Assembly (NCBI GenBank): GCA_913064725.1 | Contig: CAJYAI010000021.1 | Span: forward strand, 1-37,974 | Source of the DNA: an uncultured Alteromonadaceae bacterium | GTDB taxonomy: Bacteria > Pseudomonadota > Gammaproteobacteria > Pseudomonadales > Halieaceae | Reading direction: 5' to 3' | Length of the DNA stretch: 37,974 bases | Shown: positions 28,007-35,511 of the stretch, piece by piece | Layout: the number at the start of each line of letters is the position of its first letter | Position numbering within the stretch: the first letter of the stretch is position 1 | The notes under the pieces: model-generated | What the model was told of the DNA's origin: nothing | What the model saw: the letters and a program-made list of their open reading frames with translations, nothing else | Databases searched by the model: none | Program-made: the position numbers and the translations under genes

Positions 28007-28852
28007 GTGAGTGATTTAGTCGTCAGGCAAATTGACTTCGATGTAGATCAGGCCAAATTTATTTGGAATCCTGCCAACCCTTCTTTCTCTGTTTTAATGA
28101 ATCAAATTACGTTCTTTGTTGTCGGCTTTGAAAAGTATATGTGCCGTGTGATGCGCGATGCCGAAGCGCAGATCACTGACGCGGCAGTGATGGAAGAGGC
28201 CCGTGCCTTTCGCCAGCAAGAAGCCATCCACGCTCAAAAACACATGCGGCATGCCCGGGCCCTGATAGCGCAATATCCCGCATTGCAGGGCGTGCTCGAT
28301 AAAGTCCTCGCTAGCTATGACGATGTCTACAACACCCACCCACTGGAATACCACTTAGCCTATGCGGGTGGCCTAGAGGCAATTTTCACCCCTTTTTTCA
28401 AAATGATATTGGATCACCGTGCAGCCCTATTTGAAGAGGGTGACGCACAAGTGGCATCCCTTTTTGTTTGGCATTTTTGCGAAGAAATCGAGCACCGAAG
28501 TTCCGCCTACGATGTTTACAACCACGTAGTAGGGAGTCATTGGTACCGCATTCGAAACACCGGCGCATTTCAAAAACACACCCGCGATCTCTTCGACATG
28601 ATCAAGAACGAATTTGAATTGCTGGTCACAGACGTTCCAGAAAACGCCTACACAGACAATCCGTTTGCGCGCATACCGATTTGGGCACAGTTACGATCAG
28701 CCGTAGGTGTCCTAGCATCGCAGTTCCCCTGGCATGATAGTGTGAACCAGCCTTTGCCCGACTACTATCACGAGTGGCTTGGGCACTGGCAATCTGGGGC
28801 CGATGTGTCTCAAATTGTTGGCAAATCGCAACGCTTGGTACTCAGTGACTGA
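28007..28852 (+). CDS. Predicted metal-dependent hydrolase (PF10118, COG3687)
   Basis: A 281-residue helical protein. Potential metal ligands lie in RAFRQQEAIHAQKHMRHA (E, H, H), near residue 67, and in FCEEIEHRSSAYDVYN, near residue 160. These two E/H-rich helices give a ferritin-like di-metal arrangement typical of the COG3687 family. Members are called metal-dependent hydrolases, but substrates are mostly unknown. GTG 28007 starts the gene, with GGAG 12 bases upstream; the 258 bases before it contain nothing I recognise. It overlaps the following membrane protein gene by 8 bases if that starts at GTG 28845, so the two probably act together, perhaps in lipid metabolism. Confidence 0.78.
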   Translation: MSDLVVRQIDFDVDQAKFIWNPANPSFSVLMNQITFFVVGFEKYMCRVMRDAEAQITDAAVMEEARAFRQQEAIHAQKHMRHARALIAQYPALQGVLDKVLASYDDVYNTHPLEYHLAYAGGLEAIFTPFFKMILDHRAALFEEGDAQVASLFVWHFCEEIEHRSSAYDVYNHVVGSHWYRIRNTGAFQKHTRDLFDMIKNEFELLVTDVPENAYTDNPFARIPIWAQLRSAVGVLASQFPWHDSVNQPLPDYYHEWLGHWQSGADVSQIVGKSQRLVLSD

Positions 28853-29933
28853 GACAGCACTCACCTTTGCGCAGCTGGTTGAGCGTCTCGGTGGCTTTAC
28901 CCCCGCAAATATTGAAAGCTGGGTCTTTGTAAAAAGCCCCTTTACGCTGTCCCACTGGACCATGAATGTCGTTGAAGTACTGCTTATCGTTGGCGCGCTC
29001 TGGGGTCTGCGCCATAGCGTGGCCCGCTTTAAAGCGGGCGAGTCTGTCTATTTAGGCTTTTGGCTGGCGTCAGTCCTCTTTATGTTGGCGCTGGAAATCC
29101 CGGTGTACTTTCCTGAAAAGCTGGGCGCACCCGACAACGCCCTGTTTTTCATTCATAACGAATTTTCAGTGCAGTTCTTCTTCGGGCGAGCGCCGCTGTA
29201 CATCCTCGCGCTGTACCCCGCCATCATGTACGCATCCTTTGTCCTTGTTAGGCAAGCCGGGCTCTTTGATCAACGCTGGGGGGCACTCATTGGTGCACTC
29301 GGCGTAGGTGTCGTACACCACGTGTTCTATGAGATTTTTGATCACTTTGGACCCCAGTATGGCTGGTGGACGTGGAACTACCCCAACTTCACCTCTTCCC
29401 TCGCCTCGGTACCGGTCTCTAGCATGGTGGGTTTTGCCTTTGTCGGGCCGATTGCTCTGACGCTGGCCACACAACTTTTAGTCCCTAAATCTGTTGTCGC
29501 GCACAATGCAGACGCCAAGGATGCAAGTCGTCGGATTCGGAGCTTCGCTATCGGCACACTGCTGGCCGGGCTGTTGACACCCGTCATTTTTGTCCTGCTC
29601 ACAGTCAATACCTGGTTCAGTCTGCTCGGCATTGAGATGACCCCTCGCTCGGAGATGGTGGCTTCGGTGGCGATTGTTGGGACGGCGTTACTCCTAACTG
29701 TGGGTCAATTATTGCGCCTAACCACTTTTTCGAGCCGGGGCTTTTGGGCGTATTCCAAAGCCTATCTTGTTCTGTTTCTGGGTGTTTTCACCGGCTTATG
29801 GTTGTATGCGCTACCCGATTACTTTTCCGCAGTTGACGGCATCACTTCACAAGGGTACCCCGTAGGCTCATTAGCTTATGTGCTGTGTTGCAGCGGCTTC
29901 GCCGCATTTTTCCTTTTGCGAGAAAGGCACTAA
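28845..29933 (+). CDS. Polytopic membrane protein, function unknown
   Basis: About 362 residues from GTG 28845, which overlaps the upstream stop by 8 bases. An in-frame ATG at 28779 would overlap it by 74 bases and add a non-hydrophobic leader. Eight or nine hydrophobic segments are spread evenly, with a motif-like aromatic stretch (HHVFYEIFDHFGPQYGWWTWNYP) between the fourth and fifth. I do not recognise the family. Coupling to the PF10118 gene suggests a shared pathway at the membrane. The conserved-looking His, Glu, Asp cluster (HHVFYEIFDH) could bind metal, which is speculation. Confidence 0.72.
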   Translation: MTETALTFAQLVERLGGFTPANIESWVFVKSPFTLSHWTMNVVEVLLIVGALWGLRHSVARFKAGESVYLGFWLASVLFMLALEIPVYFPEKLGAPDNALFFIHNEFSVQFFFGRAPLYILALYPAIMYASFVLVRQAGLFDQRWGALIGALGVGVVHHVFYEIFDHFGPQYGWWTWNYPNFTSSLASVPVSSMVGFAFVGPIALTLATQLLVPKSVVAHNADAKDASRRIRSFAIGTLLAGLLTPVIFVLLTVNTWFSLLGIEMTPRSEMVASVAIVGTALLLTVGQLLRLTTFSSRGFWAYSKAYLVLFLGVFTGLWLYALPDYFSAVDGITSQGYPVGSLAYVLCCSGFAAFFLLRERH

Positions 29934-30341
29934 TGTTGCACGGAAACCTTGGGAGACTGCTCGAGTTGTCTTATTAGTCTAGAACCTGCCGTGGCGCTCA
30001 ATGTGAGCACCCTTAGGTCCCCACACGCGCTCAACCCATTTGTCCTCGGGTGTTTAAGGTGTCGTCAGTTTTACTTGCATGTACATCTCGTCAAAGTCGC
30101 GCTCACGTCATACGCTGTACGCGCGTTTTAGAGCATCGCTGCCACTAACACCCAAGTGGTTGGCAAAACCGCAAAGACGAGTATTCACAGGAAGTAAAAG
30201 AACGGCCAGTGCGCAAACGCTGCAGCGACGCGCCTTGGCATTGACAGCAAACGGGGGTGGTCGGCAAAGGACTTAATTCCTGACACTCTAGCAATCACTG
30301 CCTTAAATCTGGTCATTCGCGACTCTTTTTGCCTTCAATTT

Positions 30342-30363
30342 TTTGTCCACAATTTGTCCGTAA
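30342..30363. repeat. Adjacent 11-base direct repeats
   Basis: TTTGTCCACAA (30342-30352) is followed immediately by TTTGTCCGTAA (30353-30363), 9 of 11 positions identical, with a period of one DNA helical turn. Such phased repeats can be binding sites for an activator such as a LysR- or response-regulator-type protein. They lie about 230 bases before the dmdA start. Confidence 0.35.
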
Positions 30364-30482
30364 ATTCTCATAATGTGCCCCAGAAATTGATCGCATCGGG
30401 CTGAACGTGGTGCGAATCTGCGCCGGCTCACCAGCTTGGTATTCAAAGAGGTTACGTGCATGTACAAAACGTCGTGATGTCT

Positions 30483-30495
30483 ACCAACGGTTGGT
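30483..30495. promoter_or_regulatory. Short inverted repeat upstream of dmdA
   Basis: ACCAAC (30483-30488), a single G, and GTTGGT (30490-30495) form an exact inverted repeat 97 bases before the dmdA start codon. It could be an operator for a regulator of DMSP metabolism; no regulator gene is adjacent to support this. Confidence 0.35.
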
Positions 30496-30592
30496 GGATA
30501 GAGGCAGTCCATGCGGGCCAATAATTCAAAAAAGTCTCGCGCCTTCTTACAGCGGTAGCGGGTAAAAAAAATACTCAGCAGGCACATCCATT

Positions 30593-31882
30593 ATGTCAAC
30601 ACCACAAGCAGAATTCGGTTTCGGTACACAAATACGTAAATCCCCCTTTTTTGACGCAACGGTGCGCTGGGGTGCGCGGGACTTTTCGGTTTATAACCAT
30701 ATGTATATTCCGAGGGACTTTGGGGATCCTGAGCAGAATTTTTGGAACTTGGTCAACGAAGCTATTTTGTGCGACGTAGCCGTAGAGCGTCAGGTGGAGA
30801 TTACGGGGCCCGATGCTGCGCGCTTTGTGCAAATGCTGACGCCACGAGACCTGAGCCAATGCGCTGTGGGGCAATGCAAATATGTGCTTATCACCAATGC
30901 CGACGGCGGTATTCTTAACGATCCCGTATTGCTCCGATTGGCAGAGAACCATTTTTGGTTGTCTTTAGCCGACAGCGATATCCTGCTCTGGGCGCAGGGT
31001 GTCGCCGTTCACTCGGGGCTGGACGTCACGATCTGTGAGCCTGATGTATCGCCGTTGCAACTCCAAGGCCCTCGGTCAGGCGATATTATGGAAGCGCTGT
31101 TTGGTGAAGAGATTGCTGACCTTAAATACTATTGGTTACGACATTACACCCTAGACGGTATTCCCCTCGTGGTTTCTCGCACAGGCTGGTCTAGCGAGCT
31201 GGGATATGAGATTTACCTGCGAAATGGTGCACACGGGGATGCCCTTTGGGAAAAGATTATGGCGGCCGGGGCGCCGTTTGGGCTAAAGCCTGGACATACA
31301 TCGACTATCCGGCGCGTAGAAGGTGGCATGTTGTCGTATCACGCCGACATGGATATTCACACTAATCCTTTTGAGCTGGGTCTTGATCGACTCATTAATC
31401 TCGATATGGAGGCCGACTTTATAGGGAAGCGAGCGCTGACGGCGATTCGAGCGACGGGTATTACGCGAAAGCAGGTGGGTGTTGTGATTGCAGGCGAGCC
31501 ACTCGCCGCGCCGAACACGCGCGCCTGGTCTCTTTCCAGCGGCGCGGGTCAAGTAGGCTACGTTACCTCGGCTGTTTACTCTCCTCGTTTAGGCAAGAAC
31601 GTTGCACTGGCCATGGTGGATATGGATTACGTGGAGTTGGGAACAGAGCTCACAGTGAGTCTGTCGGGCGAGGACCGCAGTGCGACCGTTGTTGAAAAGC
31701 CATTTTACGATCCTAAAAAGCGCCTCGCCTCAGTTAGTTCGGTAACCGCCCAGTCAACGGACATTGAGGTGCCCCAGGTAAGTAATGTTGCTACTGAGGT
31801 CGATATCCCGGAGCGCACTTTGGACGCTTTTACACCCGTCAATGACGCCGCCCACGCTGAATCAAGTGCTACCATCGGCTAG
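30593..31882 (+). CDS. dmdA: DMSP demethylase DmdA
   Basis: A 429-residue member of the GcvT superfamily. It resembles Pelagibacter DmdA rather than GcvT along its length: FSVYNHMYIPRDFGDPE near the N-terminus, ERQVEITGPDAARFV with TPRDLS, LNDPV near residue 110 where GcvT has a DD pair, WLSLADSD, NPFELGLDRLINLD and FIGKRAL. DmdA moves a methyl group from dimethylsulfoniopropionate to tetrahydrofolate, yielding methylmercaptopropionate. A crotonase and an acyl-CoA ligase follow, fitting the downstream steps. Odd points are a low-complexity tail of about 50 residues after the catalytic core, absent from the Pelagibacter protein as I recall it, and a weak ribosome binding site. A paralogous GcvT-type demethylase of another specificity is the alternative. 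Confidence 0.85.
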   Translation: MSTPQAEFGFGTQIRKSPFFDATVRWGARDFSVYNHMYIPRDFGDPEQNFWNLVNEAILCDVAVERQVEITGPDAARFVQMLTPRDLSQCAVGQCKYVLITNADGGILNDPVLLRLAENHFWLSLADSDILLWAQGVAVHSGLDVTICEPDVSPLQLQGPRSGDIMEALFGEEIADLKYYWLRHYTLDGIPLVVSRTGWSSELGYEIYLRNGAHGDALWEKIMAAGAPFGLKPGHTSTIRRVEGGMLSYHADMDIHTNPFELGLDRLINLDMEADFIGKRALTAIRATGITRKQVGVVIAGEPLAAPNTRAWSLSSGAGQVGYVTSAVYSPRLGKNVALAMVDMDYVELGTELTVSLSGEDRSATVVEKPFYDPKKRLASVSSVTAQSTDIEVPQVSNVATEVDIPERTLDAFTPVNDAAHAESSATIG

Positions 31883-31945
31883 GAACTTAAAGATCGTTAC
31901 ATTCTAAATCTCTGGTGCCGCCGGAGCGCACCGAGAGTATGCTTT

Positions 31946-32017
31946 CCCATTGTCAGGTTAGCCCGTTTGTGATCCCTGCCTTGCAGACAGCGGACGTCTG
32001 GCTGACCTGATAATGGG
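31946..32017. repeat. 72-base element with 18-base inverted terminal arms
   Basis: The left arm CCCATTGTCAGGTTAGCC (31946-31963) and right arm GGCTGACCTGATAATGGG (32000-32017) pair over all 18 positions if two G-U wobbles are allowed. Inside, CAGAC (31984-31988) and GTCTG (31996-32000) can form a small hairpin. There is no T-run after the stem, so it is not a classical terminator. It lies between the dmdA stop and the crotonase start and could be an mRNA processing or attenuation structure, an unknown riboswitch-like RNA, or a miniature mobile repeat. Confidence 0.6.
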
Positions 32018-32142
32018 TGAGGTTCGTAATTAGGCGCGGCGGGTCGCAAGGTCGCCCAAAATGGATAAGAGAATGTCGAAGCAAAATAGTTGTGTAGCAC
32101 CGGAGAGCAGCTCGCTTAAGTGCTCTGACAAGGAGCATGGTT

Positions 32143-32943
32143 ATGTTAACCAATGAACTGGTTCCTCGTCATGACGAGGGCGGTATTACAACTCTCACCC
32201 TCAACGCTCCTAACACCATTAATGCCCTGTCAGAGACGATGATGGCGGCGCTTGGGTCGCAACTCGATCGTATCGTCATCGATGACGCTGTCCGTGTGGT
32301 GGTTATCCGGGGTGCCGGAGCACATTTTTGCGCTGGCCATAATCTTAAGGAAATGGCTGCGCGCCGGAGCGATGCAGACGGTGGGCTAGGGTACTTCCGT
32401 GCGCTGTTTCAAACGTGTTCTGAAGTGATGTTGCGTATAACGCAATTGCCGCAACCGGTTATCGCTGAGGTCAGCGGCATTGCGACAGCCGCAGGCTGCC
32501 AGCTGGTAGCCGCCTGTGACCTGGCCGTTGCCTCGAACGATGCGCGTTTCGCCACGTCGGGTGTCAATATTGGGTTGTTTTGCTCGACACCCCTTGTTGC
32601 CTTGTCGCGCACTGTTGCGCGTAAGCACGCGATGGAAATGCTGTTAACGGGTGGTTTTATCGATGCTCAGCAAGCTGTTGGTATGGGGCTCGTTAATCGT
32701 GCCGTCCCGGGGGATGAGCTTGCCGACGCGACTCGCCAACTAGCGGTGGACATTGCAAGTAAAACGCCCGCCGCAATCAAGGTGGGCAAGCGTCTCTTTT
32801 ATGAGCAGGCCACACTGAGCATGGAAGAGGCTTACGCGATGGCGGGTGAGGTTATGGCTTGCAATATGATGGCGGACGATACAAAAGCAGGCATTGATGC
32901 TTTTATTAACAAGCGGCCAATGCCCGAGTGGCGTGGCAAGTGA
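32143..32943 (+). CDS. Enoyl-CoA hydratase/crotonase, DmdD-like role likely
   Basis: A 266-residue crotonase. The oxyanion-hole segments are present: RGAGAHFCAGHNLKEMA near residues 55-71 and EVSGIATAAGCQLVAACDLAVAS near 109-131. The C-terminus MPEWRGK is typical of one enoyl-CoA hydratase subgroup. In this context it may hydrate methylthioacryloyl-CoA, the DmdD step that releases methanethiol, but crotonases cannot be assigned by eye. ATG 32143 has AGGAG at 32131-32135, 7 bases away, whereas the in-frame ATG 32137 is only 1 base from it. The 3' end overlaps the ligase gene by 4 bases. Confidence 0.83.
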   Translation: MLTNELVPRHDEGGITTLTLNAPNTINALSETMMAALGSQLDRIVIDDAVRVVVIRGAGAHFCAGHNLKEMAARRSDADGGLGYFRALFQTCSEVMLRITQLPQPVIAEVSGIATAAGCQLVAACDLAVASNDARFATSGVNIGLFCSTPLVALSRTVARKHAMEMLLTGGFIDAQQAVGMGLVNRAVPGDELADATRQLAVDIASKTPAAIKVGKRLFYEQATLSMEEAYAMAGEVMACNMMADDTKAGIDAFINKRPMPEWRGK

Positions 32944-34556
32944 CATTTCAGGGGCCGGAGCTCGACAAAACACCTGCGAACTTCACGGCAATGTCCCCAG
33001 TGACAATGCTCAAGAGAGTTGAACGTGTACACCCCGAGTTACCAGCGCAAATTCATGGGAATATTTGTCGAGACTGGGGCGAGGTAGCCTTACGTTGCCG
33101 CCGGCTTGCGTCTGCGCTTGCAAAGCGCGGTGTAAAAAAAGGCGATACGGTTGCACTCATCGCGCCAAATATCCCGGAAGCGCTCGAGTGTGCTCTGGCC
33201 GTGCCGATGATTGGAGCGGTTCTAAACGCAAACAATATCCGCCTGGATGCTCGCACGCTCGGTTACATCCTTGAACACGGTGAGGCCTCCGTGTTGTTGG
33301 TTGATACCGAGTTTTCGCAACTGGCGCGTGAGGCAGTGGCCCTGTCGGGTAGGCGTCTCCTCATAATCGATATTGAGGACAGCGAAGGTCCGGGCGGTGA
33401 GCGCATCGGTGAGTTGACGTACGAGGCTCTGCTGGCCGAGGGCACCGATGATTTTCCTTACACCCTGCCTGATGATGAATGGGATGCATTGGCGCTGAAC
33501 TATACCTCGGGCACAACGGGGCAGCCGAAAGGTGTAGTTTATTCTCATCGGGGTGCGTGGACTAACGCCGTTAATAACGTCATCACCTGGTCAATGCCGC
33601 ACCACCCTATTTATTTGTGGACGCTACCACTATTTCACTGCAATGGTTGGTGCTTCCCTTGGACGATTACCATGCTAGCGGGTACGCATGTATTCATGCG
33701 AAGCCCGACAGCCGAGGGAATCTATCATGCGCTGGGTGAGTACGGTGTAACACATTTGTGCGGTGCACCGATCATTATGTCGATGATTGCACAAGCACCT
33801 GAGCGCCAACGACGGGCCTTCGACCAAAAGGTCAAACTTATGACCGCCGCAGCCCCACCGCCTGCCTCTGTCATCTCAGCAATGGAATCCATGGGGATTA
33901 GTGTGACCCATGTTTATGGCTTAACCGAGGTTTATGGACCTGCTGTCGTCTGCGCTGAAAAGGAAACGTGGCAGGCACTTCCGCTGGATGAACAAGCCAA
34001 GTTGAAATCTCGCCAAGGTGTGGCTTACGAGCTCGAGGAGGACGTTCTAGTCCTTGATCCTGAGACGGCCCAACCCGTGCCTTGGGATGGCGCAACTCAG
34101 GGCGAAGTGGCGTTTCGCGGAAACATCGTGATGAGGGGGTACTTCAAGAGACCTGAGGATACGGCAAACGCGTTTAGAGAAGGATGGTTTTGGTCGGGAG
34201 ACTTAGCGGTACAACATCCTGATGGCTACATTGAAATAAAAGATCGCGCCAAGGACATCATTATTTCAGGTGGGGAGAATATCTCCTCCATCGAAGTGGA
34301 AAATGCGCTTTATAGTCACCCGGCAGTCAGCCTAGTTGCGGTGGTGGCTATGTCGGATGAGACCTGGGGTGAGGTTCCCTGTGCCTTTGTCGAGTTGACT
34401 GACGATGACTCTAATATTACCGAGGCAGAGCTCATCGCTCATGCGCGGACATCGCTGGCGAGTTTTCAGCGTCCTAAGAAAATTATTTTTGGTGAACTTC
34501 CGAAAACATCGACAGGGAAAATACGCAAGAACGAACTTCGAGACCGTCTTCGGTAG
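32940..34556 (+). CDS. Acyl-CoA synthetase (AMP-binding), DmdB-like candidate
   Basis: A 538-residue ANL-superfamily ligase. It has the P-loop-like YTSGTTGQPKG near residue 187, HVYGLTEVYGP, the adenylate-binding GDLAVQHPDGYIEIKDRAKDI region, and the C-terminal lysine in KTSTGKIRK. It activates a carboxylic acid with ATP and CoA. After dmdA the natural substrate would be 3-methylmercaptopropionate (DmdB step); a general medium-chain acyl ligase is the alternative. I prefer GTG 32940, which overlaps the crotonase stop by 4 bases; GTG 32928 would add 4 residues. DmdC, the acyl-CoA dehydrogenase of the pathway, is not present nearby. Confidence 0.85.
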   Translation: MTFQGPELDKTPANFTAMSPVTMLKRVERVHPELPAQIHGNICRDWGEVALRCRRLASALAKRGVKKGDTVALIAPNIPEALECALAVPMIGAVLNANNIRLDARTLGYILEHGEASVLLVDTEFSQLAREAVALSGRRLLIIDIEDSEGPGGERIGELTYEALLAEGTDDFPYTLPDDEWDALALNYTSGTTGQPKGVVYSHRGAWTNAVNNVITWSMPHHPIYLWTLPLFHCNGWCFPWTITMLAGTHVFMRSPTAEGIYHALGEYGVTHLCGAPIIMSMIAQAPERQRRAFDQKVKLMTAAAPPPASVISAMESMGISVTHVYGLTEVYGPAVVCAEKETWQALPLDEQAKLKSRQGVAYELEEDVLVLDPETAQPVPWDGATQGEVAFRGNIVMRGYFKRPEDTANAFREGWFWSGDLAVQHPDGYIEIKDRAKDIIISGGENISSIEVENALYSHPAVSLVAVVAMSDETWGEVPCAFVELTDDDSNITEAELIAHARTSLASFQRPKKIIFGELPKTSTGKIRKNELRDRLR

Positions 34557-34668
34557 TTTTGGACGCTGATTTCCTATCGCGTGGCGTTACTGAACGATCT
34601 CGAGTTATGGGTTACTGAGACTGTTTATCCGGAGGAGTTCAACGAGACGGCGGGAGTTTGAGTCTTCG

Positions 34669-34741
34669 CTGTCGCTCGACAGACCTCCGCTGCGCTACGG
34701 CCACCCTGCCCTTCGGGCGCGGTTTCAGCTGTCACAGCCGC
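34669..34741. repeat. Cluster of short GC-rich inverted repeats
   Basis: Three perfect inverted repeats follow one another: CTGTCG/CGACAG (34669-34682), GCCC/GGGC around TTC (34708-34718), and GCGG/CCGC (34719-34741) enclosing GCTGT/ACAGC (34728-34738). Such tandem stems are typical of REP-like intergenic elements or of a structured transcript end. No transposase gene is adjacent. Confidence 0.45.
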
Positions 34742-34808
34742 CAAAACAAATAAGAGCGAACTAAAGGTGGTGCTGATCTCTTTGTGCTGGAAGTGGCGGC
34801 AGGTTGAT

Positions 34809-34832
34809 GGAGTATGTCCCCATAAATACCCC
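34809..34832. repeat. Imperfect hairpin, possible REP/RAYT-type repeat
   Basis: GGAGTAT (34809-34815) pairs with ATACCCC (34826-34832) at six of seven positions around a loop containing TCCCCATAA. The text resembles the short GGGGACA-type flanking repeats associated with REP-associated tyrosine transposases in marine bacteria. This is from memory and weak. Confidence 0.3.
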
Positions 34833-34891
34833 TCCTTGCCCCTAAATGTGACGACAGGCGTATGGACTTGGATTGATGACAAGTGCATAAG

Positions 34892-34913
34892 AAGCCCCTT
34901 AGATAAGGGGCTT
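34892..34913. terminator. Strong stem between convergent operons, probable terminator
   Basis: AAGCCCCTTA (34892-34901) and TAAGGGGCTT (34904-34913) form a perfect 10-base-pair inverted repeat with a 2-base spacer. It lies 51 bases beyond the selenoprotein stop on the minus strand and is the last stem after the ligase on the plus strand. Flanking T-runs are short on both sides, so efficiency is uncertain, but position and stem strength favour a shared terminator. Confidence 0.6.
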
Positions 34914-34963
34914 TGTAGAGCCAGCCGGACATCGCCGGACTTTAGTTTGGCCAAGGCACGGAA

Positions 34964-35491
34964 TCATCCTTTATTGCTAAGCGCCGCTATTACGTCATCG
35001 ACGATCGCATCAGCTTTCTCACGAATCTGGTCACCTGTCGCGTCCTGAATGGGATGCGATACTAGTAGGTACCTCGCATCAGCCATACCCAGAGCCTTCG
35101 CCTGGATTTTTGCGGCGTCCCCAAATTCTGTCGAGGCAATGGCCACAGCAGGCTTTTTCTCGATTTCAAAATAAACGGTGTCATGCAAACTGCACGACGT
35201 ACAGGAACCTCAGTCGGCAAGACCTATGACAACAAAGTCATTGATTTTTTTGATCTCCCTGCGCAGATCAGCCGGCGCCGGTTTTGAAAAGGTGGGTTTT
35301 TGATACCGATTAACTTCAACTTGAGGAAGTCGCCGTTCCATCGCTTCCTGAAGACGGTCTAAAAACTCATCGCTCCGCCTTTTAGCAATATCAAGCAGGG
35401 CGACCTTGCCTACGATCGCCTCCGGTCTTGGTGTTATCTGTCGAGCAACCGGTACCTCTTCGTTGGTCGGATCTAGCAATGTCACTGACAT
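34964..35491 (-). CDS. UGSC-family selenoprotein (in-frame TGA as Sec94)
   Basis: Two adjacent open frames, 35210-35491 and 34964-35209, are in the same frame and separated only by TGA at 35210-35212. Read through as selenocysteine they give one 175-residue protein with the motif GLAD-U-GSCTSCSLHD, the signature of the UGSC selenoprotein family first seen in marine metagenomes. U94 and the cysteines at 97 and 100 would form a redox centre. Helical text after it (FGDAAKIQAKALGM, ATGDQIREKADAIVDDV) stays family-like, arguing against a dead gene. The start ATG 35491 has AAGGAG at 35498-35503, 6 bases upstream. A hairpin at 35180-35198 suits a SECIS. The gene lies 20 bases after the thioredoxin-fusion gene. 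Biochemical function is unknown. Confidence 0.87.
35180..35198 (-). promoter_or_regulatory. Putative bacterial SECIS hairpin
   Basis: On the minus strand GTCGTGCA (35198-35191) and TGCATGAC (35187-35180) pair over 8 positions, one G-U, closing a GTT loop. The loop begins 20 bases after the TGA and starts with G. Bacterial SECIS elements lie immediately 3' of UGA with the apical loop usually about 16-37 bases away and a G at the loop start, so this fits SelB binding. Confidence 0.78.
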
Positions 35492-35511
35492 ATCACTCTC
35501 CTTTACCTCAC

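Larger units (their letters stand above)
29934..30592. other. Long intergenic region upstream of dmdA
   Basis: This stretch of 659 bases has no supportable gene; open frames at 29949-30131 (+) and 30303-30587 (-) lack ribosome binding sites and family features. It carries adjacent 11-base direct repeats at 30342-30363, a 13-base inverted repeat at 30483-30495, and two copies of TGCATGTACA near 30076 and 30456. The dmdA promoter should lie here, but no confident -35/-10 pair was found. The stretch may hold a decayed gene or a small RNA. Confidence 0.45.
34557..34963. other. Gene-free region between convergent operons
   Basis: About 400 bases lie between the ligase stop and the selenoprotein stop. 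Minus-strand open frames here (34625-34954 and overlapping ones) show no family features. The stretch is rich in inverted repeats, annotated separately at 34669-34741, 34809-34832 and 34892-34913. It may be a cluster of REP-like elements. Confidence 0.5.

Noticed and set aside
30303-30587. Minus-strand 94-residue open frame upstream of dmdA
   Set aside because: No ribosome binding site or family signature, and it lies in the expected promoter region of dmdA.
34625-34954. Minus-strand 109-residue open frame in the repeat-rich gap
   Set aside because: Overlaps several inverted repeats and a probable terminator; the peptide looks like translated repeat sequence.
35210-35212. TGA read as a nonsense mutation or as the boundary of two separate genes
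   Set aside because: The downstream part has no ribosome binding site of its own, continues the same frame, and the TGA coincides with a known Sec motif followed by a SECIS-like hairpin.
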